Positions 42,470 to 54,800 of a DNA stretch of 64,000 nucleotides are shown piece by piece. The translations under genes and the position numbers were made by a program. Source of the DNA: Odobenus rosmarus divergens (Eukaryota; Chordata; Mammalia; Carnivora; Odobenidae); NCBI RefSeq assembly GCF_000321225.1, contig NW_004450324.1, forward strand, positions 1,579,654 to 1,643,653. The letters are read 5' to 3'. The notes under the pieces are model-generated. The model saw nothing but the letters and a program-made list of their open reading frames with translations, did no database searches and was not told the DNA's origin. Numbering within the stretch: position 1 is the stretch's first letter; each line of letters opens with the position of its first letter.

Positions 42470-43154
42470 TTTTAAAAATTGAAGTATAATTAACATACAG
42501 TGTTATATTAGTTTCAGGTGTACAATATAAGGATTCAAAAACTCTATACTCAGTGCTCATCACGATAAGTGTACTCTTAATCTGCATCACCTATTTCACC
42601 CATCCCCCACCCACCTTCCCTCTGGCAACCACTGGTTTGTTCTCCATATTTAAGTCTGTTTTGTTTGTTTGTTTTGTTTCTTAAATTCCACATATGAGTG
42701 AAATCATACGGTATTTGTTATTCTCTGACTTATTTCACTTAGCATTATATCCTCTAGGTCCATCCATGTTGTTGCAAATGGGAAAATCTCATTCCTTTTT
42801 ATGGCTGAGTAATATTCCATTGTATATATACATCACATCTTCTTTATCCATTCATCTATCAATGGACACTTGAGTTGCTTCCATATCTTGGCTATTGTAA
42901 ATAATGCTGCAATAAACGATAGGGGTATGCATCTATCTTTTTGGATTAGTGTTTTCTTTAGGTAAATACCCAGTAGTGGAATTACTGGATCATATGGTAG
43001 TTCTATTTTTAATTTTTTGAGGAACTTCCATACTGTTTTCCGCAGTGGCTGCACCAATTTGCATTCCCACTAGCAGTGCATTTGGGTTCCTTTTTCTCCA
43101 CATCCTCGCCAACATTTGTTTATCTTTTTGACTAGCCATTCTGACGGGTGTAAG
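42470..43154 (-). mobile_element. L1 3' end (ORF2 C-terminus and 3' UTR)
   Basis: Antisense L1: 3' UTR at left, then the ORF2 C-terminal code on the minus strand (open at 42833-43057). It is broken at about 43155 by a SINE and resumes at about 43293. The element is 5'-truncated and carries no complete gene. Confidence 0.93.
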
Positions 43155-43292
43155 GTGATACTTCTTTGTGTTTTTTTTAAAATAAATTAAATTGATTTTT
43201 TTAAGTAAACTGTCCCACAACTTGGGGCTCGAACTCACAATCCTGAGATCAAGAGTCGCATGTTCTACTGACTGAGCCAGCCAGGTGTCTCT
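43155..43292 (-). mobile_element. tRNA-derived SINE nested in L1
   Basis: 'ttggggctcgaactcacaat', 'gatcaagagtcgcatgttct' and 'gactgagccagccaggtgtc' are the antisense head and body of the older SINE type also seen at 4.7 kb. L1 text continues on both sides. Confidence 0.88.
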
Positions 43293-43371
43293 TTCCTTGT
43301 GGTTTTGATTTGCATTTCTATGATGATGAATGATATTGAGCATCTTATCATGTGTCTGTTGGCCAGTTACA

Positions 43372-43411
<40 letters not shown>

Positions 43412-43425
43412 TGTCTTCTTTTGAG
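43293..43425 (-). mobile_element. L1 continuation with orphan poly(T) insertion
   Basis: L1 resumes with 'ttgtggttttgatttgcatt' and 'gtctgttggccagttacatg'. A T run then lies between two copies of 'acatgtcttctttt' (43369-43382 and 43409-43422). Confidence 0.88.
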
Positions 43426-43684
43426 GAAAAAAATTCATGAAATACGAGAATGGGAAAAAAAACAATATTGAATCTATTATATAGGATGCAGTTTTAAAAT
43501 ATGTATTCATTACTAAATAAGTAAACATTTAATTACTACCCAAATTTGAAAGAAACCATGAATATTTCCTGTCTTCTCTGTCTTTGCTCATGTTATTCAA
43601 AGGTTCTTCCTCTTCCTGTGTCGCCCTTCCACCCTCTTTTAATGCTTACTTGAAAGCATTAATCTTCTTAGCGTTAGATAAATC

Positions 43685-43800
43685 TGGGTGAGATTCCTAG
43701 CCTCATCTACATGACTTAGTTTCCTTGTCTGTAGAATGGGCCTAATAACACCTACTTCATAGGATTGTCATGAGGATGGAATACAATCACGCACTGAAAG
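43685..43800 (-). repeat. MIR
   Basis: 'acttagtttccttgtctgta' and 'gaatgggcctaataacacct': antisense MIR. Confidence 0.75.
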
Positions 43801-43810
43801 AGAATAGCAC

Positions 43811-44017
43811 GGGGACGCCTGGGTGGCTCAGTGAGTTAAGCATCTGGCTCTTGGTTTTGGCTCAGGTCATGATCTCAGGGTGGTGAGATCAAGCCCCGTG
43901 TCGGGCTCTGGGCTCAGCACGGAGTCTGCTTGAAATTCTCTCTCCCTCTCCCCCTGCTTGCATGTGCCCTCTCTCTCTCTCTCTCTCTAAAAATAAATAA
44001 ATAAATCTTAAAAAAAA
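43811..44017 (+). mobile_element. Carnivore tRNA-derived SINE
   Basis: Sense copy with head 'ggggacgcctgggtggctca', a (CT)n run and an A tail. Flanked by 'agaatagcac'/'aggatagcac'. Confidence 0.95.
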
Positions 44018-44224
44018 GAGGATAGCACAGTGCCTAGGGGTTTCTAAGTATTCGGGAAATTGGGATTGCCGTTCACTATTTGCCTTTTAATTCGTGACCG
44101 AGTGGAATTATTACAACCCTTAGTTTTCCTACAGTATGTTGAGATATGTCTCTTATAGCACTTTTCACCCTATGCATTTATTGACTTACACATCCAATTT
44201 CCTCATACGTTTGTAAGTTTTTTA

Positions 44225-44425
44225 TTTTTTTATTTTTTTTTTAAGATTTTATTTATTTATTTGAGAGAGAGAGAAAATGAGAGATAGCATGAGAGGGAAG
44301 AGGGTCAGAGGGAGAAGCAGACTCCCTGCTGAGCAGGGACCCCGATGTGGGACTCGATCCCGGGACTCCAGGATCATGACCTGAGCCGAAGGCAGTCGCT
44401 TAACCAACTGAGCCACCCAGGCGCC
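44225..44425 (-). mobile_element. Carnivore tRNA-derived SINE with 21-bp target duplication
   Basis: Antisense, near consensus. A 21-bp duplication starting 'catacgtttgtaag' lies at 44204-44224 and from 44426. Recent-looking insertion. Confidence 0.96.
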
Positions 44426-44474
44426 CATACGTTTGTAAGTTTTTTAGAAGAAGAACCTGTGTCATTCATCTTTA

Positions 44475-44745
44475 TGTCTTTTTTTAAATTTTATTTTATT
44501 ATGTTATGTTAATCATCATACATTACATCATTAGTTTTTGATGTAGTGATCCATGATTCATTGTTTGCGTATAACACCCAGTGCTCCATTCAATACGTGC
44601 CCTCTTTAATACCCATCACCAGGCTAACCCATCCCCCTACCCCCCTCCCCTCTAGAACCCTCAGTTTGTTTCTCGGAGTCCATAGTCTCTCATGGTTCGT
44701 CTGCCTCTCTGATTTCTATCCACAGTGTTGGGTCTGTATTACATA
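44475..44745 (-). mobile_element. L1 3' end fragment
   Basis: 'gatgtagtgatccatgattc' and 'aacacccagtgctccattca' are the antisense of the young carnivore L1 3' UTR. 5'-truncated; ends near 44745. Confidence 0.85.
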
Positions 44746-45581
44746 TTTGTTATTTCTTGAGCAACTGGAGACAATTGGGAGCTTGCAATCTGGGGATGAT
44801 TTGGACTCACTGAAGAGTGTTTCAGAAACAAACCAGATTCAAGTGGGTTGAGGAGTAAATGCAAGATTTTTGATAATTTTTATTTATTTTGCATATTGAT
44901 CATCTACTTGTAATCTGAAAGCAGCTAACAGGTACCAAAACCCTGGTCTAGCTGAGTACCTTTTTAGCAATGAATAGAAACATCACAGGTGAACAGTGAC
45001 TAGGACAGATTCAGTCCTGTGCTGGAGCCCTCAGGCTGCCTGAGAAGGAGCTGTATTTGCTGTCAACCTGAGAACTCATGGACCTTTTCTAATTAAAGAG
45101 AGCTGGGGTGTTGGAGCTATTTGCCTCATCCAAGTCCGTGCTCTGCATTGGCACAGACTAAGAGGTGCTTATATTTGCATAGCAGAACGTGTTGCTATTT
45201 CTTAAAAAATAAGCCTTAATCCTGTAGACTATGTACTTCGTATGGATGGCAACTGTAAAAGGAACCAGCATTTTCTTCGAGCAACAGGAGGGTGCAAATC
45301 ACATAGATAAATTCATTAGAAGTGAATAAAACTTGAATATTTCTTTTGGGGGGAGGGGAGGGTGAGAGATGCAGTTCTGCCCAAGGTCAGTGAGATTTTA
45401 GAAATTATAATGCAGATTGTTAGAACTACTTAAACTGTATCATGTTCATCCTGAATCCTTTGAAATTTATTTGAAGTCTCAGTGGACTTTGGTTCATCCA
45501 TATGTATTAACTGAATCCTTTAAGAGATTTTCTTCTGAAAATGTTGGTACTTGCAGACTACTGCATTGTTTTTAAGGATTT

Positions 45582-45719
45582 TTTTTTTTTTAAGATTTAT
45601 TTATTTGACAGAGAGAGAGAGCACGCGTGAGAGAGAGCACAAGCAGGGGGAGCTGCAGGCAGAGGGAGAGGGGGAAGGAGAAGCAGGCTCCCCGCTGAGC
45701 AGGGAGCCTGATACAGGGC
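45582..45719 (-). mobile_element. 5'-truncated SINE with 15-bp target duplication
   Basis: Antisense copy lacking the tRNA head: it stops after 'gcagggagcctgatacaggg'. 'tgtttttaaggattt' lies at 45567-45581 and 45720-45734. The missing part holds the Pol III promoter boxes. Confidence 0.95.
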
Positions 45720-47679
45720 TGTTTTTAAGGATTTAAAGTGGAATTGTCATTCATAGCCTGTACCATTATTTGGGTTGCTGGTGTATAGGATTTACAAGCT
45801 TTACTTGTGAACAACAGTGTCTGTATTTATGTTATGTTGCATTATTTGAAAATTGTTAGCAGCCGTGTAAGGCGTAACTGCTTGCAGAATTCTTTCTCTT
45901 CTGTGGTGCTTAGCTAAGAGGCTGGCAGCATGGACAGTTCCATATTAACCCTGTACTGGTGGTTGCTATAGCATAAAGCTAAAACAAACAAGCAAGCGAA
46001 CAGCACAAAAACCCTAAAGTCAGTTGGGCAGCATGCACCTCTCCTTCTCTCATGCCTTCTCTCACTTTCTTCCTCCCTCATTTTCCTCATTCTTTCCAGT
46101 TCCACTTTCCCATACTTTCTTATAGAGATTGCTTGGCAACTTGTATGATTCTGCTTCCAAAGCTATAGACATTTGAGGTCATTTGAGCTAACAGAGGATC
46201 TGCTGTTTAGTTCTTCTGCGTGTGGAGTAGACCTTTTATTTTGTATGACCTGTATGGCCTGTTAACATAAGTGTTGAGCCTATACAGAAAGGAATGTGGC
46301 TCCTTTAAACCATTTCTCATTTCTTATGTGATTGTATTTATTGAGGAAGGCTAAGAATGGAGAGTGCAGAGAAAGGAGTTTTCTCTGCAGCATGCTTTCC
46401 CCTTTACAGTTTTGGTCACCATAGAAATGACCTTGCTGGGGAAGGGAAGGTATTTTCCCAGCCCTGTATCTTGAGGTATGTCTGGCATTTCCCAGTCTCT
46501 TCTCTGTGTTGGCCCTACACCTGACCCCTTAGTGTGTGGAAGGAGGAAGCAGGGTGCAGAGGAGTGAGGGAAGCATGGGGCTGTCCACTTCAGGACCTCC
46601 ACTGTGCACGACTTCCCCCCGCCTTTTTTTTTTTGTTAACATGAGTCTTATTTCATTACATCGTTCTCCTGTTCTCTACTACCTTGAACAGATGCTTAGA
46701 ATTTGGTGTTGACTAGATTTGGCTCTAGGAGTTGTGGTTCTGTGTCTGAGTGTCTGGTAGCATCACTTCTACCCCATATTTGATTATGGTATGGAAATTG
46801 ACCTATAACGGTTTTCTGGTCTGTGTTGCACATTGAGGACGTAAAAAATGAATCCTCTGTGGTCCCTGTCTTGAAAGGGCTTATAGTAGGGGGTCAAGGT
46901 GGGAAGACATAGGCACAGATAATTACAGAATAGGAGTGTGGGTAGATTGGTGTGTGAGCACTGAGTAGGGAGCAATGAATTCTACTTGTAGGAGCTGAGC
47001 AAAGTATCTCTGAAGACGATGACATTTAAATTGGCTCTTGACTGATGAGCAAGGCTGTGACAGTTACAAAGATTTCTGAAGAAAAGCACTGTGTGCCTTG
47101 TCATGAAAGAGAACGAGAAGGAGGAGTACCAGCATAGCCAGAGGACAGAGTTCATGAGGGGCATGATGGGAAACAAGGACGGAGGAGCCAGCATCTCTCT
47201 GGCCACTGAAATCTGTTAGGATGGATAAGAATTGGGTTTTTATAGAAACAAGCTCTGGAGCAAGGTGGGTGATGGGTTAGAATGAAGAAGAGAGACATAG
47301 CAGAGAGACTGGCAGTGGGGGGAAGGGAGGGCGGCTGTTGTAACTGAACTGACCAAAGGCCATGAAGGTTTCGACTGAATCAGTGGCCTTGATTGAGTCC
47401 CTTAATCATCTTGATTTTCTTAGGTTCCTTTTCACTTAAAAAAGTTAAATCTAAGTTATTTTGTATGCCTCTTGGTTTTTAAAATTTTGTTTCATGTTAA
47501 TGAGGTGCCAAACACGACACCAAGTCTCACTCAGTAGAGCGTGGAATGGTTGCCCTGTATGTTTCCTCTGTGGCCCTCCCCTTCGCCTGGAGCTCATTTC
47601 CAGTGTTTGAATGTTCTGATGTGCCTCTTAGAGCCTAACCACACATGCTAATTCGTATCTGCTAGATTCAAGTTGCTGG

Positions 47680-47780
47680 AGGTAGTGTTAGTGTCTGTCG
47701 CATTCACTGCGGTATGCCTAGCACCCAGCATCATGCCTGACAAAGAGTAGATGCTTCCTAAATATTTACAGAGGGAATGA
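47680..47780 (+). repeat. L2 3' end
   Basis: 'gcctagcacccagcatcatg' then 'aagagtagatgcttcctaaa' fits the L2 3' terminus. Confidence 0.7.
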
Positions 47781-48429
47781 GGATGAATTTGGAGTAGCTG
47801 GAGGCCAAAAACATTGCCAGTGATCAGTACGAGTGTACATTAAAATAACAACCGAAGTTAAATCATGTGAAATAGCAGCAACATTTTTGGTTCTAGTGTG
47901 CCTGTTTAACAAGGTACAAATCTATGAATTTGAACAAGCTCCCTGAGGGGATATGGCACACAAAATGTAACTCGTGGCCCCCTGTTGTTTAGACCTTTAT
48001 TTACTCAAAGGAATTAGCAATTAACAGCTGTTTATTGCAGGGGATATGGTGATTCTGGGTTCTTTGTCCGGTACCTCTAACCAGCATTCCACTTGAAGCT
48101 GAGGAAAAGAGCAATAACAATTTCAGTAGAAGACTTCTTTGCACAGAGAAACAGTTTACGGTCCCTGTAGACTTACACGGTTTCGACAGCGATGGCTCTT
48201 AAAGACGTTTCCTAATTCTTCCGCATGTGTGGGTTCGGTCCCTGGACACATTTTACTGGAGCTTCCTGGTTCCCAAGCAGTGGTTTCCAATCTTTTCAAG
48301 TCTGAGGACTCCTTTTTAAACTTGCACCCTTCTCAACCTAATACTGTTTGTACCTCTGGTAATCATCCCCCTGAGAAAATACCTCCTGATGTTCTGTAAT
48401 GCTTCCCTTTCGCCTCCCCAACTTTTTTA

Positions 48430-48634
48430 TTTTTTCATTTTTTAAAAGACTTTATTTATTTATTTGACAGAGAGAGAGAGAGAGAGCCCAAGTAGGCAGA
48501 GCGGCAGGCAGAGAGAGAGGGAGAAGCAGGCTCCCGCTAAGCAGGGAGCCCAATGCGGGGCTCGATCCCAGGACCCTGGGATCGTGACCTGAGCCGAAGG
48601 CAGACGCTTAACTGGCTGAGCCACCCAGCTGCCC
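48430..48634 (-). mobile_element. Carnivore tRNA-derived SINE
   Basis: Antisense copy, 'aagactttatttatttattt' to 'gctgagccacccagctgccc'. 'cctccccaa' type duplications flank it. Confidence 0.94.
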
Positions 48635-48644
48635 CTCCCCAATT

Positions 48645-49130
48645 TTTTTATTATGAAAAATTTTAAATATATGAAAGGGGTAAAAAATAGTACAGGATTT
48701 ACTTCTAGAGCGCCATCTAGGTGCAACAATTATGAACATTTTCCATATCTGCTGTATCTGTTTATCTTCATTTTATTTGCTGAACAATTTGAAAGTGAGT
48801 AACAGACTTAATACTTCAGCTTGCATTCCCTACAAATAAAAGCGTGTTCCTATATAACCATAATACTCTTCCACACCTAAGAAAGTAAACTGATTCCCTA
48901 AAATTGCCTTAATATGTGGCATATTCACGTATGTCTAATGATTTCCAAATGTCTTTTGTAGCTTCTCCCCCTTCCCCTTCAAATGCAGGATTTAGGCAAG
49001 AGTCACATGTGGCATTTGGTTTTATTTTTTTAAGTCTCTTTTAATCTGGAAAAGTTCTCTTCTTTCCTTTTCCTCTATGACACTGACTTTTTTTTTTTGA
49101 CACTGATTTTTTGAAGAGATCAGGACGGTT
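48645..49130 (-). mobile_element. Old L1 3' region
   Basis: AT-rich text typical of antisense L1M 3' ends, e.g. 'acaattatgaacattttcca' and 'ttttaatctggaaaagttct'. Degraded. Confidence 0.6.
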
Positions 49131-50212
49131 GTCTTCCTGATTATCTTATACTGTAGATGTCTCTGATTCTATCTGCTTGGCTGCTTGTTTTAGAAGGAAC
49201 TATTGAGGAAGGAAGCTATTCTTTATGGAAGAATGCTAGCTAATAAACATAGAAGGAATGATAGAAGTAGAAAATCAGCATTCTACCACCTGCTATGAAA
49301 TAATTAGTTAAGACAAAGATGCTAAAACCTTTAGGGAATAGAATACTCATCCAGTGCCAAAGTGTTACCCAACAGAACATCTGCCAAGTGCATTGGGGAA
49401 AACATACCTTGACAATGGTGAGGACTCAGGCCTGGGGATCCTTGGTTAAACTTGGCATCACTCCCAGTGAGATAAGCTAATAACATCATGTGCCCCTGAC
49501 ATGCTGTGGGGACTAGTGCATGGTGTCATTTGTGGAGTATTCTTCCCCCCACATGCTTCATGTCAAATTTTTAGACCTAACTTTCAGTCTATAGGAAATA
49601 CAGGATTGAGAAACAAGTTAAATGACACCATGAGGAGACCATCAGACCAGTCCAGTAATGCTTTTAAATGAGTTTGCATTTTACCAATCACCACTGTGTT
49701 TATCTTCCCCTGACAACTGGGAGGGCATATACACTTGAGCTGGGGTCCCTCAGTGGGCAGACAGAGCTGGTCCACAGGATGTGAACCCCTTGCAGTAACT
49801 GCTGGTCTTAGGGAATCATAGAACTCTGTAGACTCTAGTTTCTTTGACAGGGTCATATTGCAGCTTGCACGGCTTCTTAATAAATACAGGGATTTAGCTC
49901 ACAGATGTGTCAGTCTGCCACCTTTCAGAAAGACTGAATTCACTTAGTGAGGTGTAAGGATGAAGGGCAGAAAATTGATCATGCCCCAGATATTTAACTT
50001 ATGGGAGTTTATGTGTTTTGCAGTAGGGGTATTTGGAAAGAACTGGAAAATCAGCCCTGTTTTATTTGGTGCCCGCTTATGATTAATTTAGTTTCTGGTG
50101 TTGCTATTCCTGAAACTGGTTTTCCAGAACTCTGGGATGTGGTTGTTTCGTCAAGGCAGTGTATTTATTGAGTGGTCATTGTTTCAACTCTAATTTATTA
50201 TTGATCTTTCAG

Positions 50213-50261
50213 GCCCACAGCTGCAGAACTTTTAAAATGCAAATTCTTCCAGAAAGCCAAG
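50213..50261 (+). CDS. STK39: STK39 exon G: end of the kinase domain
   Basis: 49 nt, phase 2 in, phase 0 out. The acceptor is 'ttgatctttcag|gcc'; the donor is 'ccaag|gtaaca'. It completes the subdomain XI Arg and encodes PTAAELLKCKFFQKAK, the typical R-P-T-A-x-x-L-L end of Ste20 kinases. LLKCKFF is the STK39 form, with LLRHKFF in OXSR1. Skipping would shift the frame. The exon lies 9.7 kb from exon F and 100 bp before exon H. Confidence 0.96.
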
Positions 50262-50286
50262 GTAACATGCTTAAAAACCCACATAA

Positions 50287-50472
<186 letters not shown>

Positions 50473-51340
50473 TAGGGAAATGAGACCCACAGAAACATAG
50501 GAAAAAGATTGCCACACAGGATGTGTTGTTCAGAGGTTATCTGGTTAGCGATTCCTCAGATGGCTGCATTTTGCCTTTTGGGTATCTCTGGCTTGCTGTT
50601 ATGTGTTTGTGGAAACAGTGTGACACTTGAATGATTTCATTTTTCCATTTATCAGCTTTTCTTAAAGAAGGTCAGAGTAGGGGAGGGGATCATGGTGGGG
50701 CTTGAACCCTGGAGAGGTGAAATAGCCTTGAGGATCTTTCCTTTGGACATTTCACAGAGAGAAGCAGTCATTTTTAAGCAGTTTGAAATGACAAAAGAAA
50801 AACCAAAATTTGTTTTTAATGGTTATCTTTTAAAATCTGATTTTATTTACAAATTTAATGGTTATCTTGAGTATCTGTGGGACGTTGGTCTTTTCCTTAT
50901 AAAAAGACCCTGGGCCCTCTTGTAATTTACCTTATGTTAAGTAAATTATATTAATGATAACCTGAAAAACTTTTTGCTTGTCTTAGGTTCTTACCGTGTT
51001 TAAGTAAATTCAGTTTAAAAGTTGTTGCAGGGGAGTCCTTAGTGTTACTTGTGTCATCCATTTCTGGACTTCTCTTTATGGACATCTCCTCGGCTGCTTA
51101 CTTCCCAGTTGCTAAGGTGCCTCCTGGTTAATCATGCTCTGGTTTCCTGGTGTAAATTTCTTCAGATGCTACTTGTTGCTGCTGGTGCTTTGATTTTTGT
51201 CTCCTTGGTTTGTTGTTTTAAAAATAGAAACAGATAGTCCATTGATATACCAGTGTTTAGAGGACAACTGGGCCTGTTGACCAAGCTCTGTACATTTAGG
51301 CAACCTGTGTGGATTTGAAATTTGTTGTCAGAAACAACAG

Positions 51341-51531
51341 TTTCTTGGGCATCTGGGTGGCTGAGTTGTTAAGTGTCTGCCTTCAGCTCAGGTCATGATC
51401 CCAGAGTCCCTGGATCGAGCCCCGTGTTGGGCTCCCTGCTCGGCGGGGAATCTGCTTCTCTCTCTGCCCCTCACCCTGCTCTCATGCTCTCTCTCTCTTT
51501 CAAATAAAGAAATAAAATCTTTAAAAAAAAA
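51341..51531 (+). mobile_element. Carnivore tRNA-derived SINE
   Basis: Sense copy; head 'gggcatctgggtggctgagt'. 'agaaacaacag' at 51330-51340 and 51532-51542. Confidence 0.96.
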
Positions 51532-51880
51532 AGAAACAACAGCTTCTGCTTCTCCTCCCTTATGATAACAAAAATTAAGAGATATTTTTCAATGTGGTTT
51601 TTTTTTTTACATGAACAATTCTCATATTTAAAAGAGAGAGGGGCCAGTTGTAGCTGTTCTCAGGAAGTCCCGTGAGCCCACCAGTGCTGTCCTGTGGCAC
51701 AAGAGAAGTAGACAGCTGTCATAGTCATGTTTGGCCAGAATGTGAAGCATTAGTTGGTTGCCATGGAATTCCATGTGGGTAGGTGATCTGGTCTTTGTCC
51801 AGATTGATTCCTCTAAATCAGAAAAAAGAAATAGAAACAGACCAGTGTGGCTTTCCTGGTAATTTAGTGACATAAAATGA

Positions 51881-51920
51881 TTGTGTGTGTGGGGGGGGTG
51901 TGGGTGTGTGGGTGTGTTTG
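51881..51920 (+). repeat. GT/G-rich tract with G-quadruplex pattern
   Basis: A (GT)n run leads into G8 and then two GGG runs separated by TGT or similar. Low complexity. Confidence 0.8.
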
Positions 51921-52773
51921 TGGTCATTGCAGAAATTAGGCATATTTTTTTCTTCCTGGAGGCAGGGTATTTGGTCCATTTGGGTTGTTTTTTGTTTTTT
52001 GTTTTTCTGACAGACAGTGTTGCTTGGGGATCGTCTTGATTTTCTTTTGCCCTAATTTTTCTGTCTGTGAAATGGACATTCTGTCTGACCTCAGGCATGT
52101 GGTGAAGGGTAACGAGAGATTTGATGTTCCTGGACCACAAGACATTCTGTGAATTCTAAATGAGAACATGCTAATAATGACCCATGAGAAAGAACAAGGT
52201 TAAGTACAGCTATAATTCTTTTCAACTTTTCATTTATCCTTATGCATGAGAAGAAAAGGCTTCATAGCCATTACTCCTTCTCCTGTGACTTTTTAGGGAC
52301 CTGTCTCCAGCCATCCTAATTTAGGGCTTTGAAAGCTTAAGCATATGGTGTTCCACTATTTATCCTACTGGATTCACTGGGTTGGGAAGAGCGTAAATCA
52401 TTCTCCTAAAATTGAGTGTAGGTGCTTAGGGCTGTGTGCATTTTCTGTAGGAGTATCTAAGTGTCAGACGGCTGGTGGCTCTGCTTTCTGTTAGTGATGT
52501 GAACCTTGAGTCACCATGTTCACGCTCCTATTCCTACACATTCTGTGGCTAAAACCCACTGATGGCAGGAGAGGGGCAACGGATTAGTTGCTGTCCAGAT
52601 ATCTCAGTGCCATCTGCTTAACCAAAAAGCATATTGGCCAGAGAAGGGATGAAGTTCTTTTTATTGTGGTTGGTTGTGTTTTCACAGGAAGAGGAATCAC
52701 TGGAGGATTTTTGTTTGAATTTAATTTTGAAATTGAGAAGTTAGAAATGATTAGTCACCATCAGAAAGAAAGA

Positions 52774-52900
52774 GATGGGCACCTGGGTAGCTCAGTCGGT
52801 TAAGTGTCTGACTCTTGATCTTGGCTTGGGTCTTGATTTCAGGTTCATGGGTTCAAACCCCACATTGGGATCCACGCTGGGTGTGGAGCCTACTTAAAAA
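52774..52900 (+). mobile_element. Carnivore tRNA-derived SINE, short older form
   Basis: 'gggcacctgggtagctcagt' to 'gtggagcctacttaaaaaga'. The tail has become the purine microsatellite that follows. Confidence 0.9.
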
Positions 52901-52955
52901 GAAAGAAGGAAGGCAGGGAGGGAGGGAGGAAGGAAGGAAGGGAAGAAGGGAAGAG
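52897..52955 (+). repeat. (GGAA/GGGA)n purine microsatellite
   Basis: Purine-only units gaag/gga/aagg after the SINE tail. Confidence 0.93.
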
Positions 52956-53189
52956 ATATTGCATCACTGCTGCATTTGGATGGAACCATTGTGAATTGGA
53001 AAAAGTAGGGTGGTATTTGTGGGCCCCAGAATTTCTTGTATCAGGCTCGTAAGATTGATTTCATATTAGGGACCCTGGGAGTTGGCTTCATTTGATCCTC
53101 CTATGTGCTTAGGAATAAATGGGTAGGAATATATAGGGATATTACAGTTCATAGTTATTTAATACTTAATATGCATTCATAATTTGTCC

Positions 53190-53840
53190 ATTCTGTTTTT
53201 ACTTTTTATTTTGAAATAATTTCAGGCTTACAAAAGTTTACAAAAGTAGCACAAAAAATTCTGTATATATTTTCTCTCTCGCTGTCTTTGGAAACATTTC
53301 AAAGTTACAGACATGATGTCTTTTATCTTTAAATATACTTCAGTGCATATTTCCTAAAAACAAGGGTGTTCTTTTACCTAACAGTTTAATTATCCAAATC
53401 AGGAAGGTAACATCAACACAATACTATTATTTAATTTTCAGATCTTATACCAGTTCTGCTAGTGGTCATCTGTCTGGTTCAGGATCCGATCCAGAATCAT
53501 TTAGTTGTTGTCTCCATTAGTCTCCTTTAATCTGGAAGAGTTTTTATTTTTCTTTTATAGACAGTCACACTTTTGAAGACTATAAGGCCACTTATTTTGT
53601 AGAATGGTGCTCAGTTTGGGTTCGTCTCACATTTCTTTGTGATTAGATTTAGTTTATGCATTTTTTGACAGGAATACCTCGGAATGATGCCGTGTTCTCC
53701 ACGTATCACGTTGAGAGGCGTGTGATGTTGACTCATTCCTCTGCGGGTGATGCTAACTTTGATCACATGCTTACGGTGGCTCCTACCACCTTCTTCATTG
53801 TGACAAACACAGTTACTTCCTAATAGAAGGAATTCATTAA
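53190..53840 (-). mobile_element. Old L1 3' region
   Basis: 'tttcaggcttacaaaagttt' at left, 'tcctttaatctggaagagtt' and 'tttgtgattagatttagttt' further on, in the order of antisense L1M 3' ends. The second motif is shared with 48.65-49.13 kb. Confidence 0.7.
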
Positions 53841-54639
53841 TATTACATTCTTTCATTAAACATTAAAAGGTAAAGTGAATGTACTTACTGTACAGGGTCA
53901 TTAGTCTTTTTTCAAGGAAACATTTGTGCTTTATGTCATTGTGGTTGTACATTCCTAGGCTATTAATGATAGGATTTCCCTGTGGTTTCAGACAAGGAAC
54001 ACTTGGCTAGTACGTAATGTTTAGATCGAGGTGGGGAGTAGGAACGGTATTGCTCCAGCCTCCATGTCTGGTCTGGAAGCAGGAGCAGCTGGGTCTGTGT
54101 CCCGGGCAAGCTGGCTGATCTCTCGGAGTCCAGTCTAGTCAAATGGAGCCAAGGACACTGACAGTGTGTGGCCATGATAATGAGAGATGGTCCGGGCAGG
54201 ATGCCGAGCACTGTGGTTGACACATTGGGAGTGCTCAGTCCAACACAGGCTGCCATGACTATCGTGTAAATAAGGGAATGCCTATTGCGGCTGCAGAGCT
54301 GGACATTTTAGAAGTACGCAGTGAGATAGGAGTGAGGAGAGTCCTGGGGTGGGTGAAGAAGATTGTTTCTCTTTTGCTGTTGCTTTGGACGAGAGGGGGA
54401 AGAAGCCCGTGGAAGCCTACAGAAAGAGGGAGAGAGAAGGATGACAGCCATTGTTTCAATGCTGTTGCCTATTCACATGTCTTCATGTTTTCTTTCCTGC
54501 CCCATCACGGTGCTGGCAGTGGGCACGAGCCTGCACCTTTCCTGCAGTCGGTCCCCTCTCCCGTGGGAAAGCAGAACAGTGTGTGTGTGTGTGTGTGTGA
54601 AGACCAAAGGATAGTAAGAATCAAACATGCACACAGCAC

Positions 54640-54800
54640 TCATGCACGGCTGTTAGCTCACTTTCACATATGCTTCCTTATTCATTCTCAGCAGCTGTGC
54701 TTGAAGACAGGTCGGGCAGGTATTTATCATTACACTTGACAGATGAAAGTGGGAGAGGTGAACTGACTTGTCTGAAGTCACACGGCTAATCAGAGGCCGT
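54640..54800 (+). repeat. MIR
   Basis: 'gacagatgaaagtgggagag' and 'ttgtctgaagtcacacggct' match the MIR core and right part. Confidence 0.75.

Noticed and set aside
42833..43343. Minus-strand coding-like frames with reverse-transcriptase tail features
   Set aside because: They are the C-terminal relic of L1 ORF2 interrupted by a SINE, not a host gene.
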